Of a stretch of DNA of 30,859 nt, positions 1 through 8,563 are shown piece by piece. The stretch is from XYA12-FULL-58-9 sp001798605 (GTDB lineage Bacteria; Myxococcota; XYA12-FULL-58-9): the NCBI GenBank assembly GCA_036736205.1, contig DAINMX010000061.1, positions 1 to 30,859 of the forward strand, in the 5' to 3' direction. Within the stretch, counting starts at the first letter, position 1. Each line of letters starts with the position of its first letter. Below the pieces are notes generated by a model. That model ran no database searches. It saw only the letters and a list, made by a program, of their open reading frames with translations, and had not been told where the DNA came from. A program made the position numbers and the translations under genes.

Positions 1-185
1 CGTGCGCCACCTGATTTCTGCCATTTGTCCCACATTTTCCTACCTACACATACACAATCGTGGTTCTGCCCAGCGCCAAAGAAAATGGGGGTGACAAATG
101 CGGGTCAGTCGGTGATGATGCTCAGCCTGGATGTCCTTTGGGACAAATAGAGATGAAGATGACTCACCCAAGTAGGAGGCAGCAG
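1..185. promoter_or_regulatory. Upstream region of the S1 protease gene with three GGGACAAAT-like sites
   Basis: GGGACAAAT occurs on the minus strand at 23-31 and on the plus strand at 140-148, and a one-mismatch copy (GTGACAAAT) lies at 91-99. AGGAGG at 174-179 is the ribosome site of the protease. I see no convincing -35/-10 pair. The 9-mers could be regulator sites or chance. Confidence 0.3.
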
Positions 186-2687
186 ATGTTCCGGCGCAGC
201 CGCACCGCAGTTTCATGCGTTCTCGTTCTAGGCGCGATGGCATGTGGCGATGGGGTCCCCATCAATATTGACAACGACCCGATTGATCGAGAGGCAATCG
301 TCAACGCCCAAACAAATCCCGAGACCGGTTGGTCAGCCGTCGGCGCTTTGGTGCTCGCTCCGTATTATGCATACGTCGGCTCATTCTGTACGGGTACGCT
401 CATCGCTCCGAACTGGGTGCTGACCGCTGCCCACTGCGTCCTCGACGAAGAGGGTAACGAAATCTCACCGGCCAACACCAAGTTCTATGTCGGGTGGGAC
501 TCCGACAACCCCAACGACAATCAACTCTTCCAAGTGGGCGCGGTCTTCCCCCACGACGAATACGATTCGTACTCCCTTGTCAACGACATCGCCCTGGTTT
601 GGCTAACAGAACAACCGAGTGTAACCCCCATCCCATACCATGTGGATTCCTCGAGCACGACATCCGACAACATCAGCAATCTTGTCGGTCAAAATCTGTT
701 CGCCGTTGGTTTCGGCGTCGTCGAGGGTATCAACAATACCGGCGGCGGCACCAAACGCTCCGCCAACATTCCCATTGGCAGCACCAGCGCGTTGAGCTTT
801 ACCACCTTGTACACCTCTCCACTCTATACCGGCACCTGCTATGGCGACTCCGGTGGTCCAGGCCTCTACCAATGGGCGGGTGGTTGGGACATCATCGGCG
901 TGGTGAGTGCCGGTGGCAGCACTTCCTCCGACCCCTGCCATGGCTCCACCCAATACACCCGGGTCGATGCCTACGTCTCATGGATCCAAAATGAGATTTT
1001 GTCCGACCCTCCCAACTGCAACTCCCAACCCTCGCTCTGCAACTGCACCGACGCCTGTCGGCCCGCCGGATGGTGTGACAACAGCGCCTGTTTGGACATG
1101 ACCTGTTCCGAAATCTATTCCTGCTTTAATGAGTGCGCCGACGGCGACGACATGTGCTCCCAGGGCTGCTACAACAGTGGCTCCGCCGTCGAGAAGGCAA
1201 AGGTCGACGCCATGCTGGGGTGCTTCAGCGATTCCTGTGGCTCGGTCGCCGAAAGTCAGTTCCAGGCATGCATCGATCAGTATTGTTCATCAGAGCTCGA
1301 TGCTTGTTTCCCCGTGGTCACGGGCGATTCCACCTGCGAGCAACTCTATGACTGCTTCGTCAACTGCCCACAGGACGATGATGCATGTTCCACCGGCTGC
1401 TTCGAGTCGGGTACCGCACAGGCGCAAGATGAGTTCCTCGACATGTACGACTGCTTCAATACGAACTGTAGCACACAAACCGGCGACGCCTGGCAGAGCT
1501 GCGTAGCTGCAGAATGCGGCACCCAGATCTCCGCCTGCTTCCCCCCTGACAACTGCGACTTCACCGGTGGTGATTGCAGCCCGGGCACCGCATGCTATCC
1601 GACAGCGAGTGGCGTTGGCAGTTGTTTCGCCACCCAAGGCATCGGCCTCGGCACCTCATGCGCGGATCCAACTGACTCCCTTGCATGTGCCGACGGCATG
1701 CTCTGCTATGGCGACGGCAGCAACGACACCTGCGTTGCATTCTGCTACAGCGTGGACGATTGCCTCATGGGTGAGGAATGCGCCGGACCCGTCTTCACGG
1801 GCATTGCCGATCTTGGCATCTGCCTGCCGCCCGCCTGCACCGACGCCGACAACGACGGCTCCTGCGCAGAGGACGACTGCAACGACAACAACCCGCTCGT
1901 TTATCCGGGCGCTCCAGAGGCCTGCAACGACACCATCGACAACAACTGCGACGATGAAGTCAACGAAGGCTGCACCACTTGCGTCGACAACGATGACGAT
2001 GGCTACTGCGTTGCCGATGATTGCAATGACGGCGTTGCAGCCATTCACCCCGGTGCCACTGAGGTCTGTGGCAACCTCATCGATGACAACTGCAACAACC
2101 AAAACGACGAGGGTTGCGGCTGTACTGACGAGGACCACGACGGCTACTGTGCCGACGTCGATTGCAACGACCACAATTCCGCCGTCTACCCAGGTGCCCC
2201 CGAGAATTGCCTCGATCCTCTCGACAACAACTGCAACAACGTCGCGAACGAAGGTTGTGATGCGTGCATCGACAACGACCACGACGGCTACTGCTCCAAT
2301 GTCGATTGCAATGACACCAACGCTCAAGTGAACCCGATCAAGGCGGAGAAATGCAACGATGGCTTGGACAACGATTGCGATTCCGCAACCGCCGATGCCT
2401 GCCCCGGTTGCATCGACCGTGACATGGACTCCTATTGCGACACCGTCGATTGCGACGACAACAACGGTGGCATACACCCAGATGCGCCGGAGAATTGCGG
2501 CGACCGATTCGATAACAATTGCAACGGCGTTGTCAACGACGGTTGTTCGAGCGGTGGTGCCGTGCCGTACACCCAACAGAAGGAGGAAGGTTGCTCTGCG
2601 ACCGGTGCCCCACTTGCCGGACAAGGCTTGATGCCCGCGATGGTGCTGGCCCTCGCGGCAATGCTGCGACGACGTCGTAAGTCCTGA
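186..2687 (+). CDS. Secreted trypsin-like serine protease (S1) with five MopE-type repeats and MYXO-CTERM tail
   Basis: Predicted 833-aa surface endopeptidase. The start is the ATG at 186, preceded by AGGAGG at 174-179. An upstream in-frame GTG at 60 would add 42 residues that do not look coding. Residues 1-20 form a signal peptide ending in A-M-A-C followed by GDG, so it may be a lipoprotein, although the lipobox is weak. The mature S1 domain seems to start near IVNAQ. The catalytic triad is visible: His83 in TAAHC, Asp134 in NDIAL, Ser222 in GDSGGP. Two Cys-rich segments follow, then five ~47-aa repeats of the MopE putative metal-binding type (D-x-D-x-D-G-Y-C, DCND, PGAPE-C, DNNC). The C-terminus has a GCSATGAP motif, a hydrophobic helix and RRRRKS, as in MYXO-CTERM proteins processed and anchored at the cell surface. 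The next gene starts 10 nt downstream. Family and catalytic residues are certain; substrate is unknown. Confidence 0.93.
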   Translation: MFRRSRTAVSCVLVLGAMACGDGVPINIDNDPIDREAIVNAQTNPETGWSAVGALVLAPYYAYVGSFCTGTLIAPNWVLTAAHCVLDEEGNEISPANTKFYVGWDSDNPNDNQLFQVGAVFPHDEYDSYSLVNDIALVWLTEQPSVTPIPYHVDSSSTTSDNISNLVGQNLFAVGFGVVEGINNTGGGTKRSANIPIGSTSALSFTTLYTSPLYTGTCYGDSGGPGLYQWAGGWDIIGVVSAGGSTSSDPCHGSTQYTRVDAYVSWIQNEILSDPPNCNSQPSLCNCTDACRPAGWCDNSACLDMTCSEIYSCFNECADGDDMCSQGCYNSGSAVEKAKVDAMLGCFSDSCGSVAESQFQACIDQYCSSELDACFPVVTGDSTCEQLYDCFVNCPQDDDACSTGCFESGTAQAQDEFLDMYDCFNTNCSTQTGDAWQSCVAAECGTQISACFPPDNCDFTGGDCSPGTACYPTASGVGSCFATQGIGLGTSCADPTDSLACADGMLCYGDGSNDTCVAFCYSVDDCLMGEECAGPVFTGIADLGICLPPACTDADNDGSCAEDDCNDNNPLVYPGAPEACNDTIDNNCDDEVNEGCTTCVDNDDDGYCVADDCNDGVAAIHPGATEVCGNLIDDNCNNQNDEGCGCTDEDHDGYCADVDCNDHNSAVYPGAPENCLDPLDNNCNNVANEGCDACIDNDHDGYCSNVDCNDTNAQVNPIKAEKCNDGLDNDCDSATADACPGCIDRDMDSYCDTVDCDDNNGGIHPDAPENCGDRFDNNCNGVVNDGCSSGGAVPYTQQKEEGCSATGAPLAGQGLMPAMVLALAAMLRRRRKS
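1836..2546 (+). repeat. Five tandem MopE-type metal-binding repeats (~47 aa, ~141 nt each)
   Basis: This lies inside the S1 protease gene. Each unit reads C-x-D-x-D-x-D-x-x-C, then DCND or DCDD, then a PGA(P/T)E-C type segment, then D-N-(N/D)-C and a closing Cys. The units are diverged at nucleotide level, so this is an old protein repeat and not a recent DNA duplication. The family is known from the copper-associated MopE protein and from many myxobacterial surface proteins. Metal binding here is inferred from the Asp/Cys pattern only. The fourth unit deviates: NPIKAEKC replaces the PGAPE-C segment and DNDC replaces DNNC. Confidence 0.9.
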
Positions 2688-2697
2688 TCGGATCCAC

Positions 2698-4023
2698 ATG
2701 GGTCACATCGCGGCCAAGGCTGCCTACCACAGTCTGCAGAAGCGGCTGGACATGATGCCCATCGGTGCACCGTTGCACCGAGCCCTCATCGAGCTGCTCG
2801 AGCTGCTCTTTACTCCCGAGGAATGCCGAGTTGCCGCGGCAATTCCTTTGCGGCTTGCAAAGTTGAAACAGATTGCCAACAACGCGGGTCTTCCGGAAAA
2901 GCGCACCGCAGAGATCCTCGATAGCCTAGCCAACAAGGGACTCGTCGTCGACTTCCCGCGGCCAAACGGGGCGGCTTACTACTACCTGAACCCAACGGTG
3001 ATCGGGTTTTTCGAGTTCACCATGATGCGCGTGCGCGACGACGTGGATCAAAAACAGGCGGCCAAGCTCATCTGGAGCTACATGTTCGAGGATCCCCAAC
3101 AGGCGTTCTTGGGCATGATGACGGGAAGCGACACCTTCATCGCTCGCCCCTTGGTGCACGAGACCGCATTGGATCCCCAGGTCTACTCTGAGGTCCTCGA
3201 CTACGAGAAGGCAAGTGCCATCATTGACAGCGGCACGGCGTGGGGCGAAAGCATCTGCCATTGCCGCCACGTCAAGCATCACCAGGGAAAGCCGTGCAAA
3301 CATCCCATGGGCCATTGCCTGACTGTTGGCCGCGCTGGCGACTGGCTGATTCGACGTGGTATGGCAAAGTCGATCCCAAAAGAACGTGCCCTCGAGATCA
3401 TCAACTACTCCTATGAAAATGGACTGGTGTTGATGACCGACAACATCAAGGACCAACCTGGATTTATCTGCAACTGTTGCAAATGCTGTTGCGAGATGAT
3501 GGGCGGCATGCGCCTCATTCCCGAAGCCGCAAAGGTTGTGAGCTCCAATTATGTCGCGGCAATGAATCCAGAGTTATGCAATGGCTGCGGCAAATGTGCC
3601 AAGGCGTGTCCCATCGACGCCGTGGAAATGGTCCCAGCCGCACCGACGGAGGCAGCACCAAAACGCACGAAGCGGGCGAGTCTCGACATCGAGCGTTGCC
3701 TCGGTTGCAGCGTCTGTTATCGAGAGTGCAAATTCGATGGCATTCGCATGCTTCCAGCCAAGCAACGGGTTTACACTCCAGAGAACATGATGGAGCGCAT
3801 GGCTTTGCAGGCGATTGAGCGCGGCAAACTGCAACACCTGCTCTTCAATGATCCCGGCAAGCTGAGCCATCGGGTCCTCGGCTCTCTCCTCGACACCGTG
3901 GTGCGTTTACCACCAGCCAAGCAGGCTTTGGCCAACAAGCAACTCAAGAGCAAGTTTGTCACCGCACTACTCGGCCGCGTGACTCCCAAGTCGCAAGAAC
4001 CTTCTTCGAACAAAGGTGCCTAG
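2698..4023 (+). CDS. Fe-S protein: N-terminal winged-helix-like domain, Cys-rich core, C-terminal 2[4Fe-4S] ferredoxin domain
   Basis: 441-aa soluble protein without a signal peptide. Residues ~1-100 resemble a winged helix (PLHRALIELLELLFTPEE followed by a helix-turn-helix-like stretch). The middle has an unusual Cys set: C187 and C189, C200, C207, then C258, C260, C261, C263, C264 and C265. The C-terminus has two classical clusters: C294-C297-C300-C304 followed by Pro, and C334-C337-C340-C344, where the last Cys is followed by Lys instead of Pro. Proteins with this layout are usually annotated only as 4Fe-4S binding proteins. An electron-transfer or redox-sensing role is inference. It starts 10 nt after the protease gene and its end meets the start region of the acetyltransferase gene, so the three may be co-transcribed. 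The ribosome site is weak. Confidence 0.85.
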   Translation: MGHIAAKAAYHSLQKRLDMMPIGAPLHRALIELLELLFTPEECRVAAAIPLRLAKLKQIANNAGLPEKRTAEILDSLANKGLVVDFPRPNGAAYYYLNPTVIGFFEFTMMRVRDDVDQKQAAKLIWSYMFEDPQQAFLGMMTGSDTFIARPLVHETALDPQVYSEVLDYEKASAIIDSGTAWGESICHCRHVKHHQGKPCKHPMGHCLTVGRAGDWLIRRGMAKSIPKERALEIINYSYENGLVLMTDNIKDQPGFICNCCKCCCEMMGGMRLIPEAAKVVSSNYVAAMNPELCNGCGKCAKACPIDAVEMVPAAPTEAAPKRTKRASLDIERCLGCSVCYRECKFDGIRMLPAKQRVYTPENMMERMALQAIERGKLQHLLFNDPGKLSHRVLGSLLDTVVRLPPAKQALANKQLKSKFVTALLGRVTPKSQEPSSNKGA

Positions 4024-4030
4024 GCTCTCC

Positions 4031-4873
4031 ATGCTCATACGAACAATGACACTCGACGACATGGACTTCTTCGTGTCCCAGTGCCTACGCGAATGCTGGG
4101 CAGTTGCGCCATCCTGGCTCGAGACACACCTTGCTCACGACCCCGACGGGTGCTTCTTGGTCGAAGTTGATGGGCATTCGATCGGCATGATGACCACTAC
4201 CTGCTACCGGCAAACTGGGTGGATGGGAAACCGCATCATCGACTCGGCTTGGCGCGGCAAGGGAGTCGGAACCCAACTGCTCCGCCATGGTTTCGACTAT
4301 TTGCGCGGTCTTGGCATCAAGACCATTCGCGTAGAGTCTGAAGAGACGAGCATTCGCCAGTGCCATCAACTGGAGTTTGAAGACGAATTGAGATCGCCGC
4401 GCATGCTCTACCAGGGCGGCCCCCCCGCCCCTGGCAAAGAAGTGGCAGAGCTCACCACCGACAACTTTGGTGAGATCGCCGCCCTGGATGCTGAGGTTTT
4501 CGGCGACGATCGGATGCGATTTCTCGAGCTCATGCTGAAGATGTCTGATGGTGCGTGGAAAGCCCACCGGCCCACCGGCGATGTCTGTGGGTTCATCATG
4601 CGGCTCCCGATGATGAACTGTCTCATGATCGGACCATGCGTAGCAGAGGATCCCGAGACGGCATCCGACCTCATACGGCGTGCGCTGCAGAAAGTCGATG
4701 ACAAACCGGTGGTAGCCTCCATTCCAGGCACCAATACGGCCGGTCTCGAGCTTCACCGCTCCCTCGGGTTTCGTTTCGGCGGCCCGTGCCTACGTCAAAG
4801 ATGGGGACCCTCCGAAATCGGCGCCAGCAAGCTCGACAACATCTTCGCGTTGGCTACGGGCGCCGCCGGTTGA
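4031..4873 (+). CDS. GNAT family N-acetyltransferase with two GNAT-type domains
   Basis: 280-aa cytoplasmic protein. The first half begins LIRTMTLDDMDFF and contains a typical GNAT acetyl-CoA loop, W-R-G-K-G-V-G-T-Q-L-L, near residue 75. The second half (from about residue 135) matches the YitH/Acetyltransf_18-type C-terminal GNAT domain, with an MIGPCVAED strand, a helix and a final PGTNTAGLELHRSLGF motif. Such enzymes transfer an acetyl group from acetyl-CoA to an amine; the acceptor cannot be read from sequence. I chose ATG 4031 because AGG at 4022-4024 sits 6 nt upstream. An in-frame GTG at 4016 would overlap the Fe-S gene by 8 nt and add five residues. Family assignment is firm, function open. 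Confidence 0.85.
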   Translation: MLIRTMTLDDMDFFVSQCLRECWAVAPSWLETHLAHDPDGCFLVEVDGHSIGMMTTTCYRQTGWMGNRIIDSAWRGKGVGTQLLRHGFDYLRGLGIKTIRVESEETSIRQCHQLEFEDELRSPRMLYQGGPPAPGKEVAELTTDNFGEIAALDAEVFGDDRMRFLELMLKMSDGAWKAHRPTGDVCGFIMRLPMMNCLMIGPCVAEDPETASDLIRRALQKVDDKPVVASIPGTNTAGLELHRSLGFRFGGPCLRQRWGPSEIGASKLDNIFALATGAAG

Positions 4874-4973
4874 TCATTTTGCCGGCAAGGTTTCAGCAAC
4901 AACGTGTCGCCACAGCGGCCACCTGTGATAGCATGTCACCTTCTTCAAAACACCGCGACCAAGGAGAAACGTT

Positions 4974-6632
4974 GTGCGCCTGTTCGTTGTTTGTTCCTTG
5001 ATGCTGGTTGCCGTGGCCCCGAACCGTGCCGCCGCCTTGCCCACGGGTTACTTCGTTTGGGTGAAAGGTACCGCTGGCGTGGCAGCAAGTCGCGCCATCT
5101 TTCGCGTGACTCTTCCGGGCAAGACAGACGAGATGCAGCTCACCGAAACCGAATCGGTCGAGCCGCGGATCAGTCCCAATGGCAAATGGGTTGCCTATGC
5201 CAAGGCTAAGCTCCCCGGTGGCTCCGATTACCACGACTTCAATTTCTGGCGCCTCTATGTCGTCTCCATTCACGGCACTGGCGACGGCCGTGAGGAAAAT
5301 CTCATTGATGACAATGGCTACTGGCCGAGCTGGGGCAACGATGGCAAGCTCTACTACTCGCAGGTCGATGACAATCACACGTTGATCATGCGTGCCACGC
5401 TCGATGAGTATGGCCGCCTAGTACGGCGCGACCAGGTCCTGTCCACCCGCGATGCATTCAGCAATATTCCGGAAATCAATGAATGTTTCATGTCGCCCGA
5501 CGCCACCTGGTTTGCGGCGCGCGTTCGTCAGATTCCGGTCCCTGGGGTCGGTGCCTTCACTGTGAGTGCCCCAGAGTACTCTCACCTCGCCGCCGCTGGT
5601 GCCAAGGGTTGCATGCCCATCGTGGCACCAAGCGGCAAATGGGCGCTCATCGCGGGATCGGGCTATGGCATCCGCTGGGGTGACTCGCCGCTCGTCGGCA
5701 ATCGCAAGACAGATCAGGAACTCATTTCTCCCCACGGCTCCGATGGACTCGTGTACCATCCGGGCATCTCCAATGATGAGCAATGGGTGATGGCGGCCCA
5801 CTCCACCGACCTCAATCACAATGACGGCAACTACGACATCTATATCTACGAGCTCAATGGCAGAAGCGTTCGCAATGAGGAATTGTTGATGGGCGGCCAG
5901 TTCAATGGCTGGCCCGATCTGTGGGTCGGTGAGCCATCAGATCCACCGCCGCCCATTCCGGGCATCGACCTCTTCGTCCCTAACTCCTACACAATCGTGC
6001 CACCAGACGGTGCCCTGCTCTCCTGGCACACGAGCTTTGCAACGGATGTGTCCCTCGATAATGCCGCTCAATGTCAATATGGTGCTGTTCTTTGTGACGA
6101 GACGACACTTCTGTGTGGCAGCGGTGGTCCGGTAGCTTTTTCACCGACCGCTACCACAACCTACACACTCACGGCTGAGAACTGCCACAACCTGAGTGTG
6201 GTGGCGGCCGCTCACGTTGTAGTGACAGTGAACGCTACACCCCAGGCGGTAGTCATCAATAGGCTGACACTCGATCCCGAGGAAATCGTCGCTGGTGATT
6301 CAGCCCAGCTCTCGTGGTCGGTCACAAACCCAACAACCCTCGAGATCAACGGTGTAGGTGTGGCCCCCATTGGCAGCCTTCGCGTCGACCCACTCGAGTC
6401 AACCACCTACACACTCACTGCCCTTGGTCATCAGGGCCCTGTCACGGTGGAGGTGACTCTCGAAGTCACAGATCTCGAGGCCATCCCGCCGGCCTTGCTC
6501 GACGACCGCGGGGGTTGCATGTGTGACGCACGTCACGGCAACTTGGGTTGGATCCTGTTTGGCCTCTGTTTGATGGTTTGGCGGCGCAGGTGCAAACCCG
6601 CAGCACGACAGTTGGATGCGACTCTCACCTGA
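4974..6632 (+). CDS. Secreted beta-propeller-like protein with Ig-like domains and MYXO-CTERM tail
   Basis: 552-aa exported protein starting at GTG 4974, chosen because AAGGAG lies at 4961-4966, 7 nt upstream. Residues 1-20 are a signal peptide (hydrophobic core then RAAALP). Residues ~25-315 carry TolB/WD40-like blade signatures such as VEPRISPNGKWVAYAK and YWPSWGNDGKLYYSQ, suggesting a periplasmic or surface beta-propeller. Two Ig-like modules follow (~325-400 and ~412-495), each with a LSW core and a T-T-T-Y-T-L-T strand. The C-terminus has GGCMCD, a hydrophobic helix and WRRRCK, a MYXO-CTERM-like sorting signal, with an atypically long tail of about 12 residues after the Arg cluster. The next gene starts inside this tail (17-nt overlap), suggesting translational coupling. 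Binding partner unknown. Confidence 0.85.
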   Translation: MRLFVVCSLMLVAVAPNRAAALPTGYFVWVKGTAGVAASRAIFRVTLPGKTDEMQLTETESVEPRISPNGKWVAYAKAKLPGGSDYHDFNFWRLYVVSIHGTGDGREENLIDDNGYWPSWGNDGKLYYSQVDDNHTLIMRATLDEYGRLVRRDQVLSTRDAFSNIPEINECFMSPDATWFAARVRQIPVPGVGAFTVSAPEYSHLAAAGAKGCMPIVAPSGKWALIAGSGYGIRWGDSPLVGNRKTDQELISPHGSDGLVYHPGISNDEQWVMAAHSTDLNHNDGNYDIYIYELNGRSVRNEELLMGGQFNGWPDLWVGEPSDPPPPIPGIDLFVPNSYTIVPPDGALLSWHTSFATDVSLDNAAQCQYGAVLCDETTLLCGSGGPVAFSPTATTTYTLTAENCHNLSVVAAAHVVVTVNATPQAVVINRLTLDPEEIVAGDSAQLSWSVTNPTTLEINGVGVAPIGSLRVDPLESTTYTLTALGHQGPVTVEVTLEVTDLEAIPPALLDDRGGCMCDARHGNLGWILFGLCLMVWRRRCKPAARQLDATLT

Positions 6633-8541
6633 AACATCGTGGTTGATAGTCTGCGGCACACTCGTTGGGCTGTGCGTGACATTTCCGTTGGTCGACACCG
6701 ACATATGGTGGCACCTCGCCAGTGGCCGGTGGATTGTCGAGCATACAGCTGTCCCCAGGACAGATCCCTTTTCCCTGAGCGCTCAGGGCATCGAATGGAT
6801 CGACATCCATTGGCTGTTCCAACTCGGCGTCTTTGCCATTCACCAACTTTGCGGCATCACCGGAATCGTCATCGGCAAGTCCTTACTGTCGGCAATTGGT
6901 GCCGTGCTGCTCGTCAAGACTGTCGAAGAGAACGCGGGACCCTCCGTGCGCGGCCTCAGTACCCTCTGGGTGTTGTCGGCTGTGATCGCCGGCCGATGGC
7001 TGGTCCTCGCTCGCCCCGTCATCATCACCCTCCTATTCTTGGCCATTTTCCTTTGGGTGCTTGAACGCTATCGGCGACTGCACGACGGGCGCATACTCTT
7101 CGCATTGCCCGTACTGCAAGTGATTTGGGCCAACTGCCAGGGATTGCACCCTCTCGGGCCGGCAGTCCTGACTTGCTATCTGGCAGGCGACATCACGCAA
7201 AGGTGGTTGCCGAATCCAGAGAGTGGTCGAGTGCCCGCCACTTCCTTGCGGGCGTTGGCGTTAACCCTGCTCGGCTGCGTTGTTGCGCCACTTGTCAATC
7301 CTTATGGTTGGCACGGGTGGACTCTGCCCTGGAAGCTGTTTGGACGAATTAACCCCGAGCTCAGCAACGTCTTTGCCTCCCATGTTTCTGAGAACCTGGC
7401 ACCTTGGCAGCATCATCGCTTGGTGCCTGAGCAAACGACGCCGTTCTTTCTCTTCGCCATCTTGGTGCTCGGCACATTTCTCCTCAATCGCACACGGCTG
7501 CAACTGCGTCATCTGTTGGTCACCTTGGCGTTTCTGCTGCTTGCATCCATGGCGGTGCGCAACGTCCTGTTGTTCTACTGGATCGGAGCGCCGATGGGTG
7601 CCATGAACCTGGCCGCCTACATTCGCACCGGCCGAGCCTCCCGTTTGATTGGAATCGCCGAGCGCGCCCGCCTTGGCTGGATCGCGACCGCATTCTTGGC
7701 GGTCATCGTCATCCACACCTGGTACGTCGAGCCCAGCATCTCCCAACCGGCACCTTTTCGGACGCCAGACATTGCTGTAAACTTGTTGGCCAAATCGCCC
7801 AAGAACAGTCGCCTGTTCTGCTCGGTACGATACGGCGGCTATCTGTCGTGGAAGCTCCCCCACCTTATGCCATTCATTGATGGCAGACTGGTGCTGCGCA
7901 CCGCGGAGCAGTTTTCAACCTACCTGCGAGTATTGGACGAGCCCGAACGCTTTGATGCGTTTCAGGCACAACACCAATTCGACTTCGCGGTCCTACCAAC
8001 AGCTCTTCCCGATCGCTATTTGCGACTGGTTCAGCACCTGTTCCATCACCCAGATTGGCATCTGATTGGCACCGATGGTACCGAGACCGTCTTCGCCCAT
8101 AACAAAGACGGTCCTGGCCAAGGCTTGAATCTGGGGGACCGTGCCGTCGTCAGCTCTCTGCGCGACGAGCTGCAACGACGCTTCGACAATGCGCCGCAAA
8201 TATATACAGTGGCGTTGCACAATCTCGCTTCGCTTTTGATCACTGCGGACCAACTCGAGCGGGCTCGTGAACTGCTTGCCCCCATGCATGATGCCATTTC
8301 CCGGATTCTCTTGGCCCGCTGTTATTACCTCGACGGCGACACGCGCTTCGCCGGGGAAATCGCTCACCAGGTTGTCAAAGATGATCCGCACAATGTCGAC
8401 GGCCTCTACCTTTTGGCCGTAGCCGCGTTTGATCAACGTGACCCAGTCAGAGCCATTGAGCTCGTCGGCAGAATTCTGGAAATCGATCCCTACCACGCAG
8501 AAGCGACGGAGATGCTCGACCAGCTCCAACGTAATCGTTGA
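6616..8541 (+). CDS. Polytopic membrane protein (glycosyltransferase GT-C-like) with C-terminal TPRs
   Basis: 641-aa inner-membrane protein. Residues 1-~390 contain about nine or ten hydrophobic helices. Near the N-terminus, residues 27-62 show a D-T-D-I-W-W-H-L motif, then a TDPFS motif and W-I-D-I-H-W-L. This Asp/Trp-rich first-loop pattern occurs in uncharacterised bacterial membrane proteins related to GT-C lipid-linked sugar transferases. The loop acid residues could be catalytic (inference). Residues ~410-500 form a soluble domain, and ~530-641 hold TPR-like helices ending in AIELVGRILEIDPYHAEA. ATG 6616 lies within the end of the preceding gene and no clear Shine-Dalgarno is visible, fitting coupled translation. 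The 3' end is only 22 nt from a convergent gene. Transferase activity is unproven. Confidence 0.8.
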   Translation: MRLSPETSWLIVCGTLVGLCVTFPLVDTDIWWHLASGRWIVEHTAVPRTDPFSLSAQGIEWIDIHWLFQLGVFAIHQLCGITGIVIGKSLLSAIGAVLLVKTVEENAGPSVRGLSTLWVLSAVIAGRWLVLARPVIITLLFLAIFLWVLERYRRLHDGRILFALPVLQVIWANCQGLHPLGPAVLTCYLAGDITQRWLPNPESGRVPATSLRALALTLLGCVVAPLVNPYGWHGWTLPWKLFGRINPELSNVFASHVSENLAPWQHHRLVPEQTTPFFLFAILVLGTFLLNRTRLQLRHLLVTLAFLLLASMAVRNVLLFYWIGAPMGAMNLAAYIRTGRASRLIGIAERARLGWIATAFLAVIVIHTWYVEPSISQPAPFRTPDIAVNLLAKSPKNSRLFCSVRYGGYLSWKLPHLMPFIDGRLVLRTAEQFSTYLRVLDEPERFDAFQAQHQFDFAVLPTALPDRYLRLVQHLFHHPDWHLIGTDGTETVFAHNKDGPGQGLNLGDRAVVSSLRDELQRRFDNAPQIYTVALHNLASLLITADQLERARELLAPMHDAISRILLARCYYLDGDTRFAGEIAHQVVKDDPHNVDGLYLLAVAAFDQRDPVRAIELVGRILEIDPYHAEATEMLDQLQRNR

Positions 8542-8563
8542 GCAACATTGTGATTCACGACCA

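Noticed and set aside
1836..2546. CRISPR-like or DNA-level repeat array
   Set aside because: The repetition is at protein level (MopE-type units) with diverged nucleotides and no spacers.
1656..2699. 347-codon open frame antisense to the MopE repeats
   Set aside because: Its Val/Ile/Ala-rich repetitive product mirrors the Asp/Asn/Cys codons of the repeats on the opposite strand; there is no ribosome site or family signature.
4874..4973. Promoter hexamers before the beta-propeller gene (TAGCAT around 4929)
   Set aside because: No acceptable -35 at 16-18 bp; only the ribosome site is convincing.
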